A DNA stretch of 25,348 bases, from positions 1 through 25,348 of the IMG/VR virus record IMGVR_UViG_3300032316_000745; one strand, 5' to 3'. Positions 7,128 to 14,734 of the stretch are shown here, one piece after another. The notes beneath the pieces were generated by a model that was not told the origin of the DNA, did no database searches, and saw only the letters and a list, made by a program, of their open reading frames with translations. The DNA comes from a virus. Positions within the stretch are counted from its first letter, which is position 1. Each line of letters starts with the position of its first letter. A program made the position numbers and the translations under genes.

Positions 7128-8939
7128 ATGGAATATATGGGCATCCAAATAGATTTGGAAAAAGATAAACTGTTTGACGAATTGGGTGTCAAACGATTAA
7201 AAGAATCATACATGCGTGATGATGAAACATCACCACAACAGAGGTTCGCATATGTATCATCGTCTTTTGGTTCTAATCCAGAGCATTCTCAGCGCCTGTA
7301 TAATTACGCCTCTAATCATTGGCTTAGTTATTCTACTCCAATTCTTTCTTATGGTCGTAGTAAGCGTGGCCTACCTATTTCATGCTTTCTTAACTATGTT
7401 GAAGATACTGCGGAGGGTCTAGTTGATAATCTTTCTGAAACTAATTGGCTGTCTATGTTTGGTGGCGGTGTTGGTATCGGCTTTGGGATACGCTCGGCGG
7501 ATGATAAGTCTACTGGCGTTATGCCTCACCTCAAGATTTACGATGCCTCTAGTCTTGCGTATCGTCAAGGACGCACTCGCCGTGGCTCTTATGCTGCCTA
7601 CCTCGATATTAGTCATCCTGACCTTATTCCCTTTTTAGAGATGCGTAAGCCAACGGGTGATCCAAATGTTCGTTGTTTGAATCTGCACCATGGAATTAAT
7701 ATCACCGATGATTTTATGCGAATCATTGAAAAGTGTATGGTTGATCCAACTGCGAATGATGATTGGAAACTTGTTGATCCACATTCAGGTGAAGTACGTG
7801 AGGTTGTTTCTGCTAAACACCTTTGGCAACAAATTCTTGAACTCCGTATGCACACAGGTGAACCATACATTCACTATATTGATACTTCAAATCGTGCAAT
7901 GCCACAATTCTTAAAAGATAAAGGTTTGAAAATTCATCAATCAAATCTTTGTTCTGAAATTATTTTACCGACAAATGAACACCGTACAGCAGTATGTTGT
8001 CTTTCTTCTTTGAACTTGGAGTATTATGATGACTGGAAATCGCATCCTACTTTCCTTCGTGATGTTGCAGAAATGCTTGACAATGTTCTTCAGTATTTTA
8101 TTAATAATGCACCTACCTCAATCGAACGTGCAAAATATTCCGCAATGCGTGAGCGATCAATCGGTGTCGGTGCGTTGGGTTTCCATGCCTTCTTGCAAAA
8201 AAACAACGTTGCATTCGAAGGAGTGATGGCGAAAGTTTTAAATAATAAGATTTTTAAACATATTAGAGGTGGTTTAGATGAAGCAAATCTTCAACTCGGC
8301 ACTGAACGTGGTGAAGCGCCCGATGCTGTGGGCACTGGCCAGCGTTTCAGTCATCTTATGGCTATTGCTCCAAATGCTTCTTCGTCTATCATCATGGGAA
8401 ATACTAGCCCTTCTATTGAGCCTTATCGTGCTAATGCATACCGTCAAGATACTCTATCGGGATCTTTTTTAAATAAGAATCGTTGGCTCGATAAAGTCAT
8501 TATGCAATATCTATCACCCAATGGTTCTCCATTGACACCAAAAGGTGAAGATGAATATCAACAAATTTGGTCCTCTATTATTGCTAATGATGGTTCTGTG
8601 CAACACTTAAATTGGATGGACGAAAACACCAAAGAAGTTTTCAAAACTTCAATGGAAATTGACCAACGTTGGGTGATTGAACATGCCGCAGACCGTCAAG
8701 TTTATATTGACCAAGCACAATCACTCAATGTGTTTTTCCGACCAGACTCTCACATCAAATATATACATGCTATTCACTTCTTAGCATGGAAAAAAGGTGT
8801 GAAAACTATGTACTACCTCCGTTCTGAAAAATTAGCAAAAGCTGATAAGGTGTCTAGACGTATTGAACGTGATGTAATTAAAGAACTTGATATGACAGCC
8901 CTTGCTGAAGGTAACGATTGTATTGCTTGCGAGGGTTAA
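7128..8939 (+). CDS. nrdA: Ribonucleoside-diphosphate reductase, class I alpha subunit
   Basis: 603 residues, much shorter than E. coli NrdA (761), because the N-terminal ATP-cone allosteric domain is absent. The catalytic residues are visible: Cys86 in PISCFLN and Cys290 in AVCCLSSLNL (redox pair), Asn273/Cys275/Glu277 in SNLCSEI (thiyl radical site), the Tyr pair in KTMYYLRS for radical transfer, and the C-terminal shuttle cysteines in CIACEG. It reduces NDPs to dNDPs with NrdB (12508-13494) and thioredoxin (12270-12515). Lack of an ATP cone implies it escapes dATP feedback inhibition, useful to a phage. The start follows the MazG-like stop by 4 bases. Confidence 0.95.
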   Translation: MEYMGIQIDLEKDKLFDELGVKRLKESYMRDDETSPQQRFAYVSSSFGSNPEHSQRLYNYASNHWLSYSTPILSYGRSKRGLPISCFLNYVEDTAEGLVDNLSETNWLSMFGGGVGIGFGIRSADDKSTGVMPHLKIYDASSLAYRQGRTRRGSYAAYLDISHPDLIPFLEMRKPTGDPNVRCLNLHHGINITDDFMRIIEKCMVDPTANDDWKLVDPHSGEVREVVSAKHLWQQILELRMHTGEPYIHYIDTSNRAMPQFLKDKGLKIHQSNLCSEIILPTNEHRTAVCCLSSLNLEYYDDWKSHPTFLRDVAEMLDNVLQYFINNAPTSIERAKYSAMRERSIGVGALGFHAFLQKNNVAFEGVMAKVLNNKIFKHIRGGLDEANLQLGTERGEAPDAVGTGQRFSHLMAIAPNASSSIIMGNTSPSIEPYRANAYRQDTLSGSFLNKNRWLDKVIMQYLSPNGSPLTPKGEDEYQQIWSSIIANDGSVQHLNWMDENTKEVFKTSMEIDQRWVIEHAADRQVYIDQAQSLNVFFRPDSHIKYIHAIHFLAWKKGVKTMYYLRSEKLAKADKVSRRIERDVIKELDMTALAEGNDCIACEG

Positions 8940-9581
8940 ATGCTAGAAACAATTTGCGATACATTAGTTGAAGCATATAGAAGAAACTGGATTACCAGTC
9001 GTGATGGCAATGTAAGTATTCGCCATCACGATAGAGACCATTTCTATATTACACCGAGTGGTGTCCGTAAGCAGACGATGCAACCTGACCAGTTTAAGAA
9101 GATTGGTATTAAGAAATCATTATACAGTGATTATCACACAGAATTGGCTTACACTGATATCAGTATGAATCTGAAACCTAGTGGAGAGTTACCTCTACAC
9201 TTCGGACTGCAAAAAAATATGGGTCAGCATAGTAATGATGTTAGAGTAGTAGTTCACCTACATCCTACATACTGTATTGCCGCTATGCACGCCGGTATTG
9301 ATTTAGCTACTATCAGCAATGCGTTTCCAGAACTAAATCGTTATACCAAAGTGGCGCATAATGTTGGCGATGTGCCTCCTATCAGTCAAGAACTTGCTGA
9401 CCAGTGTCATCATCATCTTGAATTGGATAAAGACGGCAATATTGCCTATGACATTGTAGGTATCAAAGGTCACGGTGTAGTTGCAATAGATACTAGCCCA
9501 TGGCGTGCTTTTGAACACATTGAACGTCTTGAACATATTTGTCAAATCGTACTAGCATCAGGAAAACTATGTCGCACATAA
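8940..9581 (+). CDS. Class II aldolase/adducin-family protein
   Basis: 213 residues beginning directly after the nrdA stop. Zinc ligands of the fuculose-phosphate aldolase/MtnB fold are visible: HLHP (His106, His108) and KGHGV (His178), with the catalytic-type Glu83 in KPSGELPLH, and GNVSIR and TPSG phosphate-binding elements near the N-terminus. Family members cleave or epimerise sugar phosphates or dehydrate methylthioribulose phosphate. All key residues look intact, so it is probably an active enzyme. The substrate is unknown; a role in sugar-phosphate or methionine-salvage metabolism during infection is inferred. Confidence 0.85.
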   Translation: MLETICDTLVEAYRRNWITSRDGNVSIRHHDRDHFYITPSGVRKQTMQPDQFKKIGIKKSLYSDYHTELAYTDISMNLKPSGELPLHFGLQKNMGQHSNDVRVVVHLHPTYCIAAMHAGIDLATISNAFPELNRYTKVAHNVGDVPPISQELADQCHHHLELDKDGNIAYDIVGIKGHGVVAIDTSPWRAFEHIERLEHICQIVLASGKLCRT

Positions 9582-10207
9582 TTGCAAATTTACCCACAGT
9601 CAAATGTTTTATACGCAAAGAATTCCTGTATGATTTTCAGGGTGGCTTTGGTGATCTGGTACCTTGCTGGTGGGTCAGCATTAAATCATTAAGGGGCCAA
9701 GCATTTCGTATTGAGTCTTATCTAAATGAATATGGTGCGCTTTACGATAAGTTGCCAATCAGTGCATACTGTTGGAAGCCTATTGAAGGTGAACCTTTAC
9801 CACTTGATCACTTACAATTGTGGGACTGTTTAAGTTATGATATCACTGTTTTGAAAAAAGCACAACTTCAATCAATGAAGTGTAAGTTTAAATTGAAGAA
9901 CGGTGATTGGATGTATGGTGAATATTTGTTCACAGTAGATTCTGCACACTCGGATTTTAACGTCCTAGATACTGGTCTTTCCGAGGATGTTGAAGACCAT
10001 AAATCATATAACTTTATAAAGTGTGATAATGGTCAATTTGCATGTCAACCCAACAATAGAATGATTGTGTTTGAACCATCGAGTAATCCTCGGGAATTAA
10101 AGTATCCGGATTTTAAAGTATCAACCAAAAAATGGTCAGTTGAAACTGAAGCCAAGTGGGCTTTAGGTGACACCGATACCGTCATGTACGAAAGAAAAGA
10201 AAAATGA
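9569..10207 (+). CDS. Conserved phage protein of unknown function
   Basis: 212 residues from the ATG at 9569, which has CAGGAAA upstream; an in-frame alternative 10 codons earlier lies within the aldolase gene. The sequence is rich in aromatic residues and Asp (DFQGGFGDLVPCWWVS, LPLDHLQLWDCLSYD) and looks like a compact mostly beta domain. No known motif is recognised. It overlaps the aldolase gene by 13 bases and the phosphoesterase gene by 4, so all three are probably translated together. Confidence 0.75.
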   Translation: MSHIIANLPTVKCFIRKEFLYDFQGGFGDLVPCWWVSIKSLRGQAFRIESYLNEYGALYDKLPISAYCWKPIEGEPLPLDHLQLWDCLSYDITVLKKAQLQSMKCKFKLKNGDWMYGEYLFTVDSAHSDFNVLDTGLSEDVEDHKSYNFIKCDNGQFACQPNNRMIVFEPSSNPRELKYPDFKVSTKKWSVETEAKWALGDTDTVMYERKEK

Positions 10208-10992
10208 AATACAAAAGCATATTCATTAGTGATGTGCATTTGGGTACGAATGATTGTAAGGCTGAGTTATTAAATAATTTCTTGAAACACAATAAATGTG
10301 ATACACTATATCTTGTCGGAGACATACTGGATGTTTGGCGCATTCAGCAAAACAAATGGCGTTGGAAACAAAGTCACACAAATGTTGTTAGAAGGATATT
10401 AGGACACGCCAAACGTGACACAAGAGTGATATATGTGGCAGGAAATCATGATGAATTTTTGAGACCATTGATGCCATATAACATTGGATTCGGTAATATA
10501 GAAATTATGAATCAATGTGAACATATTGGTGTTGATGGTAAAACTTACTTAGTTATACATGGTGATTTGTTTGACGGTATTAGTAGACTGGCTCCTTGGT
10601 TGAGTATATTGGGTGATAAAGCATATGATTTTGTTTTATGGTTGAATAATAAATTTAATTGGTGGCGTCACAAGTTTGGTTTTGGTTATTGGAGTTTGAG
10701 TCAATATTTGAAAGGTAAAGTTAAGACAGCCGTTGATTTCATTTTTCAATTTGAAAAAAATCTAGTTTCTTACTGTAAAAAACGTAGTTATGATGGTGTA
10801 ATATGTGGACACATACATAAGGCGGAAATAAAAGAAATAGACGGAACAATATACATGAACGATGGTGATTGGGTTGAATCTTGTAGTGCATTAGTTGAAC
10901 ATATGGATGGTAGATGGGAAATAGTTTATTGGAAGGATTTAATAAATGTGGACCTTAATACTCATAGCAGTGCATATGAACAACCCGAATGA
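10204..10992 (+). CDS. LpxH-like metallophosphoesterase
   Basis: 262 residues with every calcineurin-like signature: SDVHLG (Asp10, His12), VGDILDVW (Asp40), GNHDE (80-84), HGDLFD (His119, Asp121) and GHIH (202-205). The middle insertion rich in Trp and Phe, with SQYLKGKVKTAV, resembles the UDP-2,3-diacylglucosamine hydrolase (LpxH/LpxH2) group, which acts in lipid A synthesis at the inner membrane face. It could alter host lipopolysaccharide or hydrolyse another nucleotide-linked substrate. Next to a glycosyltransferase gene, an envelope role is favoured. Activity is likely; the substrate is an inference. Confidence 0.85.
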   Translation: MKYKSIFISDVHLGTNDCKAELLNNFLKHNKCDTLYLVGDILDVWRIQQNKWRWKQSHTNVVRRILGHAKRDTRVIYVAGNHDEFLRPLMPYNIGFGNIEIMNQCEHIGVDGKTYLVIHGDLFDGISRLAPWLSILGDKAYDFVLWLNNKFNWWRHKFGFGYWSLSQYLKGKVKTAVDFIFQFEKNLVSYCKKRSYDGVICGHIHKAEIKEIDGTIYMNDGDWVESCSALVEHMDGRWEIVYWKDLINVDLNTHSSAYEQPE

Positions 10993-11119
10993 TATTCCAG
11001 GAAGAATAAATCTGCAATTTCAATCACAACAACAATGCGAACAAACGTTACAATCAATGACATACTGGTTGAAATTTGATAAATTTAAGGTTGAAGGAAA
11101 ATGTCAAAAAACACAATAG
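10976..11119 (+). CDS. Small 47-residue overlapping ORF
   Basis: The ORF starts at the ATG at 10976 inside the phosphoesterase gene and ends at the TAG at 11117-11119 inside the glycosyltransferase gene, filling the otherwise empty 108-base gap between them. The protein is polar, Gln-rich in the middle (LQFQSQQQ), with two Cys and an aromatic-basic stretch (MTYWLKFDKFKVEGK). Its exact bridging of the gap and protein-like composition suggest a real gene. The ribosome site is weak (AGCAG), so expression probably needs coupling. Function unknown. Confidence 0.5.
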   Translation: MNNPNDIPGRINLQFQSQQQCEQTLQSMTYWLKFDKFKVEGKCQKTQ

Positions 11120-11820
11120 AAGAAAAAATTACAATAGTTGTACCGTGTAAAAATGAAGAAGATTATATACATCACTTGCTTGATAATTTGAAAAAGCAAA
11201 ACATCGGTAAAACTAGAATAATTATTGCTGATGCTTCCACAGATAAAACCAGAGAAGTTATAAAGGCGAATCAGTGTGAATTGAATGTTGAAATTATTGA
11301 TGGTGGTCCAGTTTCTATTGCTAAAAATAATGGAGCAAGATTGGTTCAAACGCCATACATACTATTCATTGATAGTGACGTTAGATTCTTTTCAAACACA
11401 GTTATAAAAGAATGTGTTCAGGAGATGGTGAATAAAGAACTGGACTTAATTGGTCTAAAAATAAAATGTTATGACGGAGACAAGAGGGCGCAAATGGGGT
11501 TTACGTTGTTCAATGCAATCAATGGCATTATGAAATACAAAGTTCCTTTTGCTATCGGTGCTTTCATGTTGACCAGGACAGATAAATTTAATGAGTTTGG
11601 TGGCTTTTCGGAAAAATATCAAACAAGTGAGGATTTCTTTTTATCTAAGAAATATGATGTTAAAAAGTTCAAATTGATGCATCATTATTTTGGACAAGAT
11701 AGTAGAAGATTTGAAATAATGGGATATACAGGAATGGCTTGGTATCTAATTAAAAATTTTTGGTATCGCAACAACAAGAAATATTGGGATAATATGGATT
11801 ATTCCAATTATTGGAAATGA
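11101..11820 (+). CDS. Family 2 (GT-A) glycosyltransferase
   Basis: 239 residues with a GT2 fold: ITIVVPCKNEEDYI (nucleotide-sugar entry strand, about 10-23), ADASTDKT, the metal-binding DxD as FIDSDV (about 89-94), and SEDFFLSKK (about 176-184), where the ED motif supplies the catalytic base. The C-terminus is aromatic (AWYLIKNFWYR) and may associate with the membrane. Such enzymes transfer a sugar from a UDP or GDP donor to lipopolysaccharide, a lipid carrier, protein or modified DNA. GAAGGAAA precedes the start. Acceptor unknown; the LpxH-like neighbour hints at the host envelope. Confidence 0.85.
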   Translation: MSKNTIEEKITIVVPCKNEEDYIHHLLDNLKKQNIGKTRIIIADASTDKTREVIKANQCELNVEIIDGGPVSIAKNNGARLVQTPYILFIDSDVRFFSNTVIKECVQEMVNKELDLIGLKIKCYDGDKRAQMGFTLFNAINGIMKYKVPFAIGAFMLTRTDKFNEFGGFSEKYQTSEDFFLSKKYDVKKFKLMHHYFGQDSRRFEIMGYTGMAWYLIKNFWYRNNKKYWDNMDYSNYWK

Positions 11821-11835
11821 CTTTTAAGGAAAAAA

Positions 11836-12273
11836 ATGAAAAAACTATTATTAACTTTGCTATTTGTACCACTAATTGCATTTGCACAAAAGGAAAAAGC
11901 AGGTGTAACTTATGATGCGGTATTGACAAGAGTTGTGGATGGTGATACAATAGCATTCCAGGCTAACTGGTTGCCAGATCCACTGAAAAAAGAATTGAGT
12001 ATTCGTGTATTTGGTGTTGATACACCTGAGAAAGGCCATCGTGCATCTTGCCCAAGTGAAGACGCACGTGGACAAGCGGCAACTGCTTTTACTAAAGCAC
12101 AAATCAATGCGGCACAAAAACGCCAAGTTGTGTTGATGGCTTGGGACAAATATGGTGGTCGTGTACTCGGTGATGTTTTATTGGACGGTAAGAGCCTACG
12201 AATGATGTTAATTAACAACGGTTTCGCACGTGAATATTACGGTGAAGCTAAAACTTCTTGGTGTGATAAATGA
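11836..12273 (+). CDS. Secreted staphylococcal-nuclease-like endonuclease
   Basis: 145 residues. A signal peptide (about 1-17, ending AFA) precedes a complete SNase domain: VVDGDTI (Asp35, Asp37), SIRVFGVDTPE (Arg57, Asp62, Glu65) and DKYGGRVLGDV (Arg109). These match the calcium ligands and catalytic Arg/Glu/Arg of micrococcal nuclease. Cys72 and the C-terminal Cys143 could form a periplasmic disulfide. The enzyme would cut DNA or RNA in the host periplasm or outside the cell. AAGGAA is placed before the ATG, and the stop overlaps the thioredoxin start. Confidence 0.9.
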   Translation: MKKLLLTLLFVPLIAFAQKEKAGVTYDAVLTRVVDGDTIAFQANWLPDPLKKELSIRVFGVDTPEKGHRASCPSEDARGQAATAFTKAQINAAQKRQVVLMAWDKYGGRVLGDVLLDGKSLRMMLINNGFAREYYGEAKTSWCDK

Positions 12274-12515
12274 AAAGAATTTTAAGATTTACGGCATCTT
12301 GGTGCCAACCTTGCAAATCAATGGCGATGATGCTGGAAGAAATCAATGCTGGTGTTCCAGTTGAAGTTATCGATATAGATGTACATTCCGAAATTGCTAT
12401 GGAATATGGCATCCGTTCGGTTCCAACACTTGTTATGAAAGATGGTAACATTGAAGTTAAACGCACTACAGGTTTAAAAACAAAAGAAAGACTAACGGAG
12501 TGGATTAATGGTTAA
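12270..12515 (+). CDS. Thioredoxin/glutaredoxin-like protein
   Basis: 81 residues, shorter than E. coli thioredoxin (109), with the redox motif WCQPC (Trp11, Cys12, Cys15) and the cis-Pro loop RSVPT (Pro52). No signal peptide, so it acts in the cytoplasm. Directly upstream of and overlapping nrdB, it is the likely electron donor that re-reduces the C-terminal cysteines of the phage NrdA. Its start overlaps the nuclease stop (ATGA). Confidence 0.92.
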   Translation: MKRILRFTASWCQPCKSMAMMLEEINAGVPVEVIDIDVHSEIAMEYGIRSVPTLVMKDGNIEVKRTTGLKTKERLTEWING

Positions 12516-13494
12516 GAAAAACGCAACAAGTTTAACAGACGAAAGAAATCATTTTAAACCCTTCAATTATCCTTGGGCTTATGATACATGGCTTAAGCAC
12601 GAACAATCACATTGGCTTCACACAGAAGTTCCAATGTCAGAGGATGTAAAAGACTGGAAACAAAAATTATCGATTGAAGAAAAACAATTTCTCACACACA
12701 TCTTCCGTTTCTTCACACAAGGTGATATTGACGTTGCTGGTGGATATGTTCGCAATTATCTTCCTTACTTTCCTCAACCTGAGGTGAGAATGATGCTGTT
12801 GGGTTTTGCCGCACGTGAAGCACTTCATATTGCCGCATACTCACACCTTATTGAAACACTCGGTCTTCCGGAAACAACATACAATCAATTCTTGGACTAC
12901 CAAGAAATGAGAGACAAGCATGAGTATTTAATGGATATATCATCCCGTAATAGCACAAAAGAATCCACAGCAGAACATATTGCAGTGTTCTCCGCTTTCA
13001 CTGAAGGTATGCAGTTGTTCTCCTCATTCATTATGTTGTTGAATTTCCCACGCACCGGTAAGATGAAGGGTATGGGGCAGATTGTTACTTGGTCTATTGT
13101 TGATGAAACAATGCACGCCGAAGGAATGATTAAATTATTCAGGACCTACATAGAAGAAAATAAAGAAATTTGGAATGATGAACTAAAGAGTAAGATTTAC
13201 ACAATTGCTGAACGTATGGTTCAGCTTGAAGATAAATTTATTGACTTAGCATTCTCTATGGGTGCTATGGAAGGTTTGAATTCAGAAGATGTTAAGAAAT
13301 ACATTCGTTACATCACGGATCGCCGCCTTATCTCTTTAGGTCTGAAAGGTATTATGAAAGTCAAGAGGAACCCGCTACCATGGGTTGAAGAAATGATTAA
13401 TGCACCTACACATACAAATTTCTTTGAAAATCGTGCAACAGACTACGCCAAAGGCGCCACATCAGGAAACTGGGGTGACGTTTGGGCAAATTAA
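12508..13494 (+). CDS. nrdB: Ribonucleoside-diphosphate reductase, class I beta subunit
   Basis: 328 residues. The di-iron ligands can be traced: Asp73 (TQGDIDVAGGY), Glu104 and His107 (REALHIAAY), Glu166 (FTEGMQLF), Glu200 and His203 (VDETMHAEG). Tyr111 follows at the radical position, 31 residues separating Asp73 and Glu104 as in E. coli. It is therefore a tyrosyl-radical class Ia/Ib-type subunit, not the Tyr-lacking class Ic. It generates the radical passed to NrdA. It is separated from nrdA by seven genes. CGGAG precedes the start, and it overlaps the thioredoxin gene by 8 bases. Confidence 0.95.
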   Translation: MVKKNATSLTDERNHFKPFNYPWAYDTWLKHEQSHWLHTEVPMSEDVKDWKQKLSIEEKQFLTHIFRFFTQGDIDVAGGYVRNYLPYFPQPEVRMMLLGFAAREALHIAAYSHLIETLGLPETTYNQFLDYQEMRDKHEYLMDISSRNSTKESTAEHIAVFSAFTEGMQLFSSFIMLLNFPRTGKMKGMGQIVTWSIVDETMHAEGMIKLFRTYIEENKEIWNDELKSKIYTIAERMVQLEDKFIDLAFSMGAMEGLNSEDVKKYIRYITDRRLISLGLKGIMKVKRNPLPWVEEMINAPTHTNFFENRATDYAKGATSGNWGDVWAN

Positions 13495-13503
13495 GGAGAA
13501 ACT

Positions 13504-13689
13504 ATGTCAGAGAAACTAATAACAGCAGAATGTGAAGAATGCGAATCAACTTTTGAAGTTGCATTTGAAGAAGATTTTGTTTCAGAAGAAACCCCGTCCT
13601 TTTGCCCATTTTGTGGTGAAAGAATTGAAGTCCTCAGTGAAGAATATATAGATGATGAGGACTTTGATGAGAACGAGGAATGGAAATAA
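13504..13689 (+). CDS. Small acidic zinc-ribbon protein
   Basis: 61 residues with two CxxC knuckles (CEEC at 10-13, CPFC at 34-37) forming a likely zinc ribbon, and a very acidic C-terminus (EEYIDDEDFDENEEWK). A strong AAGGAG precedes the ATG. Small zinc-ribbon proteins near nrdB occur in T4-like phages, but the function is not known; nucleic-acid or protein binding is plausible. It overlaps the next gene by 10 bases. Confidence 0.75.
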   Translation: MSEKLITAECEECESTFEVAFEEDFVSEETPSFCPFCGERIEVLSEEYIDDEDFDENEEWK

Positions 13690-14117
13690 ATTGGATATAC
13701 AAAGACAGTGAATTCACGGAACCGGACATTGGTGACAACTACGGTTTCGTGTACGTCATAACACATTTAACAACCGGTAAAAAATACATAGGTAAAAAGT
13801 TTTTTTATTCCATAAAAACGAAAGTAATTAAGGGTAAAAGAAAAAAGACTAAATCATTTTCTGATTGGCAAACGTATTATGGTTCAAACTCAGAATTACA
13901 AAATGATGTACAGGTTCACGGAAAAGAAAATTTCAAAAGAGAAATAATTCATCTGTGTAAATCAAAAGGTGAGTGTGGCTATCTTGAAGCTAAAGAACAA
14001 TTTGACAGATGTGTATTAGAATCAAATGATTATTATAACGCATGGATTATGGTGAAAGTTCGAAAGACACATATAAGGGCATTCAATGAGCGAATTATGG
14101 CAAGCATTAAAGACTGA
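13680..14117 (+). CDS. GIY-YIG family endonuclease
   Basis: 145 residues. The signature appears as GFVYVITHLTTGKKYIGKK (22-40), with a GFV-for-GIY substitution and an intact YIGK. A basic stretch (KGKRKKTKSFSDW) and YYGS follow, and the likely metal-binding Glu lies in YLEAKEQFD. It would cut DNA; free-standing phage homing enzymes, T4 Seg proteins and endonuclease II share this fold. The gene is embedded between two overlapping genes with no disrupted host gene nearby, so a host-DNA degradation or resident role is as likely as homing. Confidence 0.8.
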   Translation: MEINWIYKDSEFTEPDIGDNYGFVYVITHLTTGKKYIGKKFFYSIKTKVIKGKRKKTKSFSDWQTYYGSNSELQNDVQVHGKENFKREIIHLCKSKGECGYLEAKEQFDRCVLESNDYYNAWIMVKVRKTHIRAFNERIMASIKD

Positions 14118-14460
14118 ACCATTTGATGGTATAAATTTCTATCGGAATGATGATGGTGATTTAGAAATTTGTGGTTTTCAATATACTGATGCCGGTGAAA
14201 AAATAGCTGGAAGTTCTAGCGGAGAATTGTATGATATCATTATTTTTTCGGAAGATCCACCAAAAATGCCGGAAAAATTTCAGGCAATCTTGATTTCACC
14301 TATTGACTATATTGAAAATATGTTAGATAATGGGTTCTTGGGGATGGTTGCTAAAACAACCACAAAGTCGGCCGAATTCGTTGATGGTGCATTTGATGCA
14401 CTCAGCGAAAGAACGGCAGAATATATTGAATATTATGAAAAGGAAATGAAAGATGTTTGA
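14086..14460 (+). CDS. Hypothetical acidic phage protein
   Basis: 124 residues, acidic. The N-terminal half is probably beta-rich (INFYRNDDGDLEICGFQYTD), and the C-terminus is a long helix (SERTAEYIEYYEKEMK). No known family is recognised. The ATG at 14086 has AAGGG upstream and overlaps the GIY-YIG gene by 32 bases, while the end overlaps the WYL_2-like gene by 8, so it belongs to the same translational chain. Confidence 0.7.
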   Translation: MSELWQALKTEPFDGINFYRNDDGDLEICGFQYTDAGEKIAGSSSGELYDIIIFSEDPPKMPEKFQAILISPIDYIENMLDNGFLGMVAKTTTKSAEFVDGAFDALSERTAEYIEYYEKEMKDV

Positions 14461-14734
14461 TAAGTATGAATTGAAAGAAATTTTGTCCAATACCGTTTCT
14501 ACGGTTGTGTTCACTAAAGTTGATGGAACGGAACGTGAACTAAAGTGTACACTTTTGCCAGAATATCTACCACAAAAACCTGTTGTAGAGGGGCAACAAC
14601 TTTTGACTGAGGCCTTGCCAAGGAAAGAGAATCCTGATACACTAGCAGTATGGGATATGGAAAGCAACGGTTGGCGTTCTTTCCGAACCGATTCTGTTAA
14701 GGCTGTTACCACACATGAGACACGCATCAGTTAA
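14453..14734 (+). CDS. WYL_2/DUF2693-like SH3-barrel protein
   Basis: 93 residues. LKEILSNTVSTVVFTKVDG, CTLLPEYLP and DTLAVWDMESNGWRSFR match my recollection of the phage family named WYL_2 (formerly DUF2693), an Sm-like SH3 beta-barrel. The last part would form the barrel strands containing the W-x-S-F-R element. Such proteins are common in T4-like and other phages, and their role is unknown, possibly nucleotide or nucleic-acid binding. The ribosome site is AAGGAAATGAAAG. It overlaps both neighbours. Confidence 0.8.
   Translation: MFDKYELKEILSNTVSTVVFTKVDGTERELKCTLLPEYLPQKPVVEGQQLLTEALPRKENPDTLAVWDMESNGWRSFRTDSVKAVTTHETRIS

Noticed and set aside
12508-13494. Possible class Ic (tyrosine-less) NrdB
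   Set aside because: A Tyr (111) is present four residues after the His of the E-x2-H motif, as in tyrosyl-radical enzymes.
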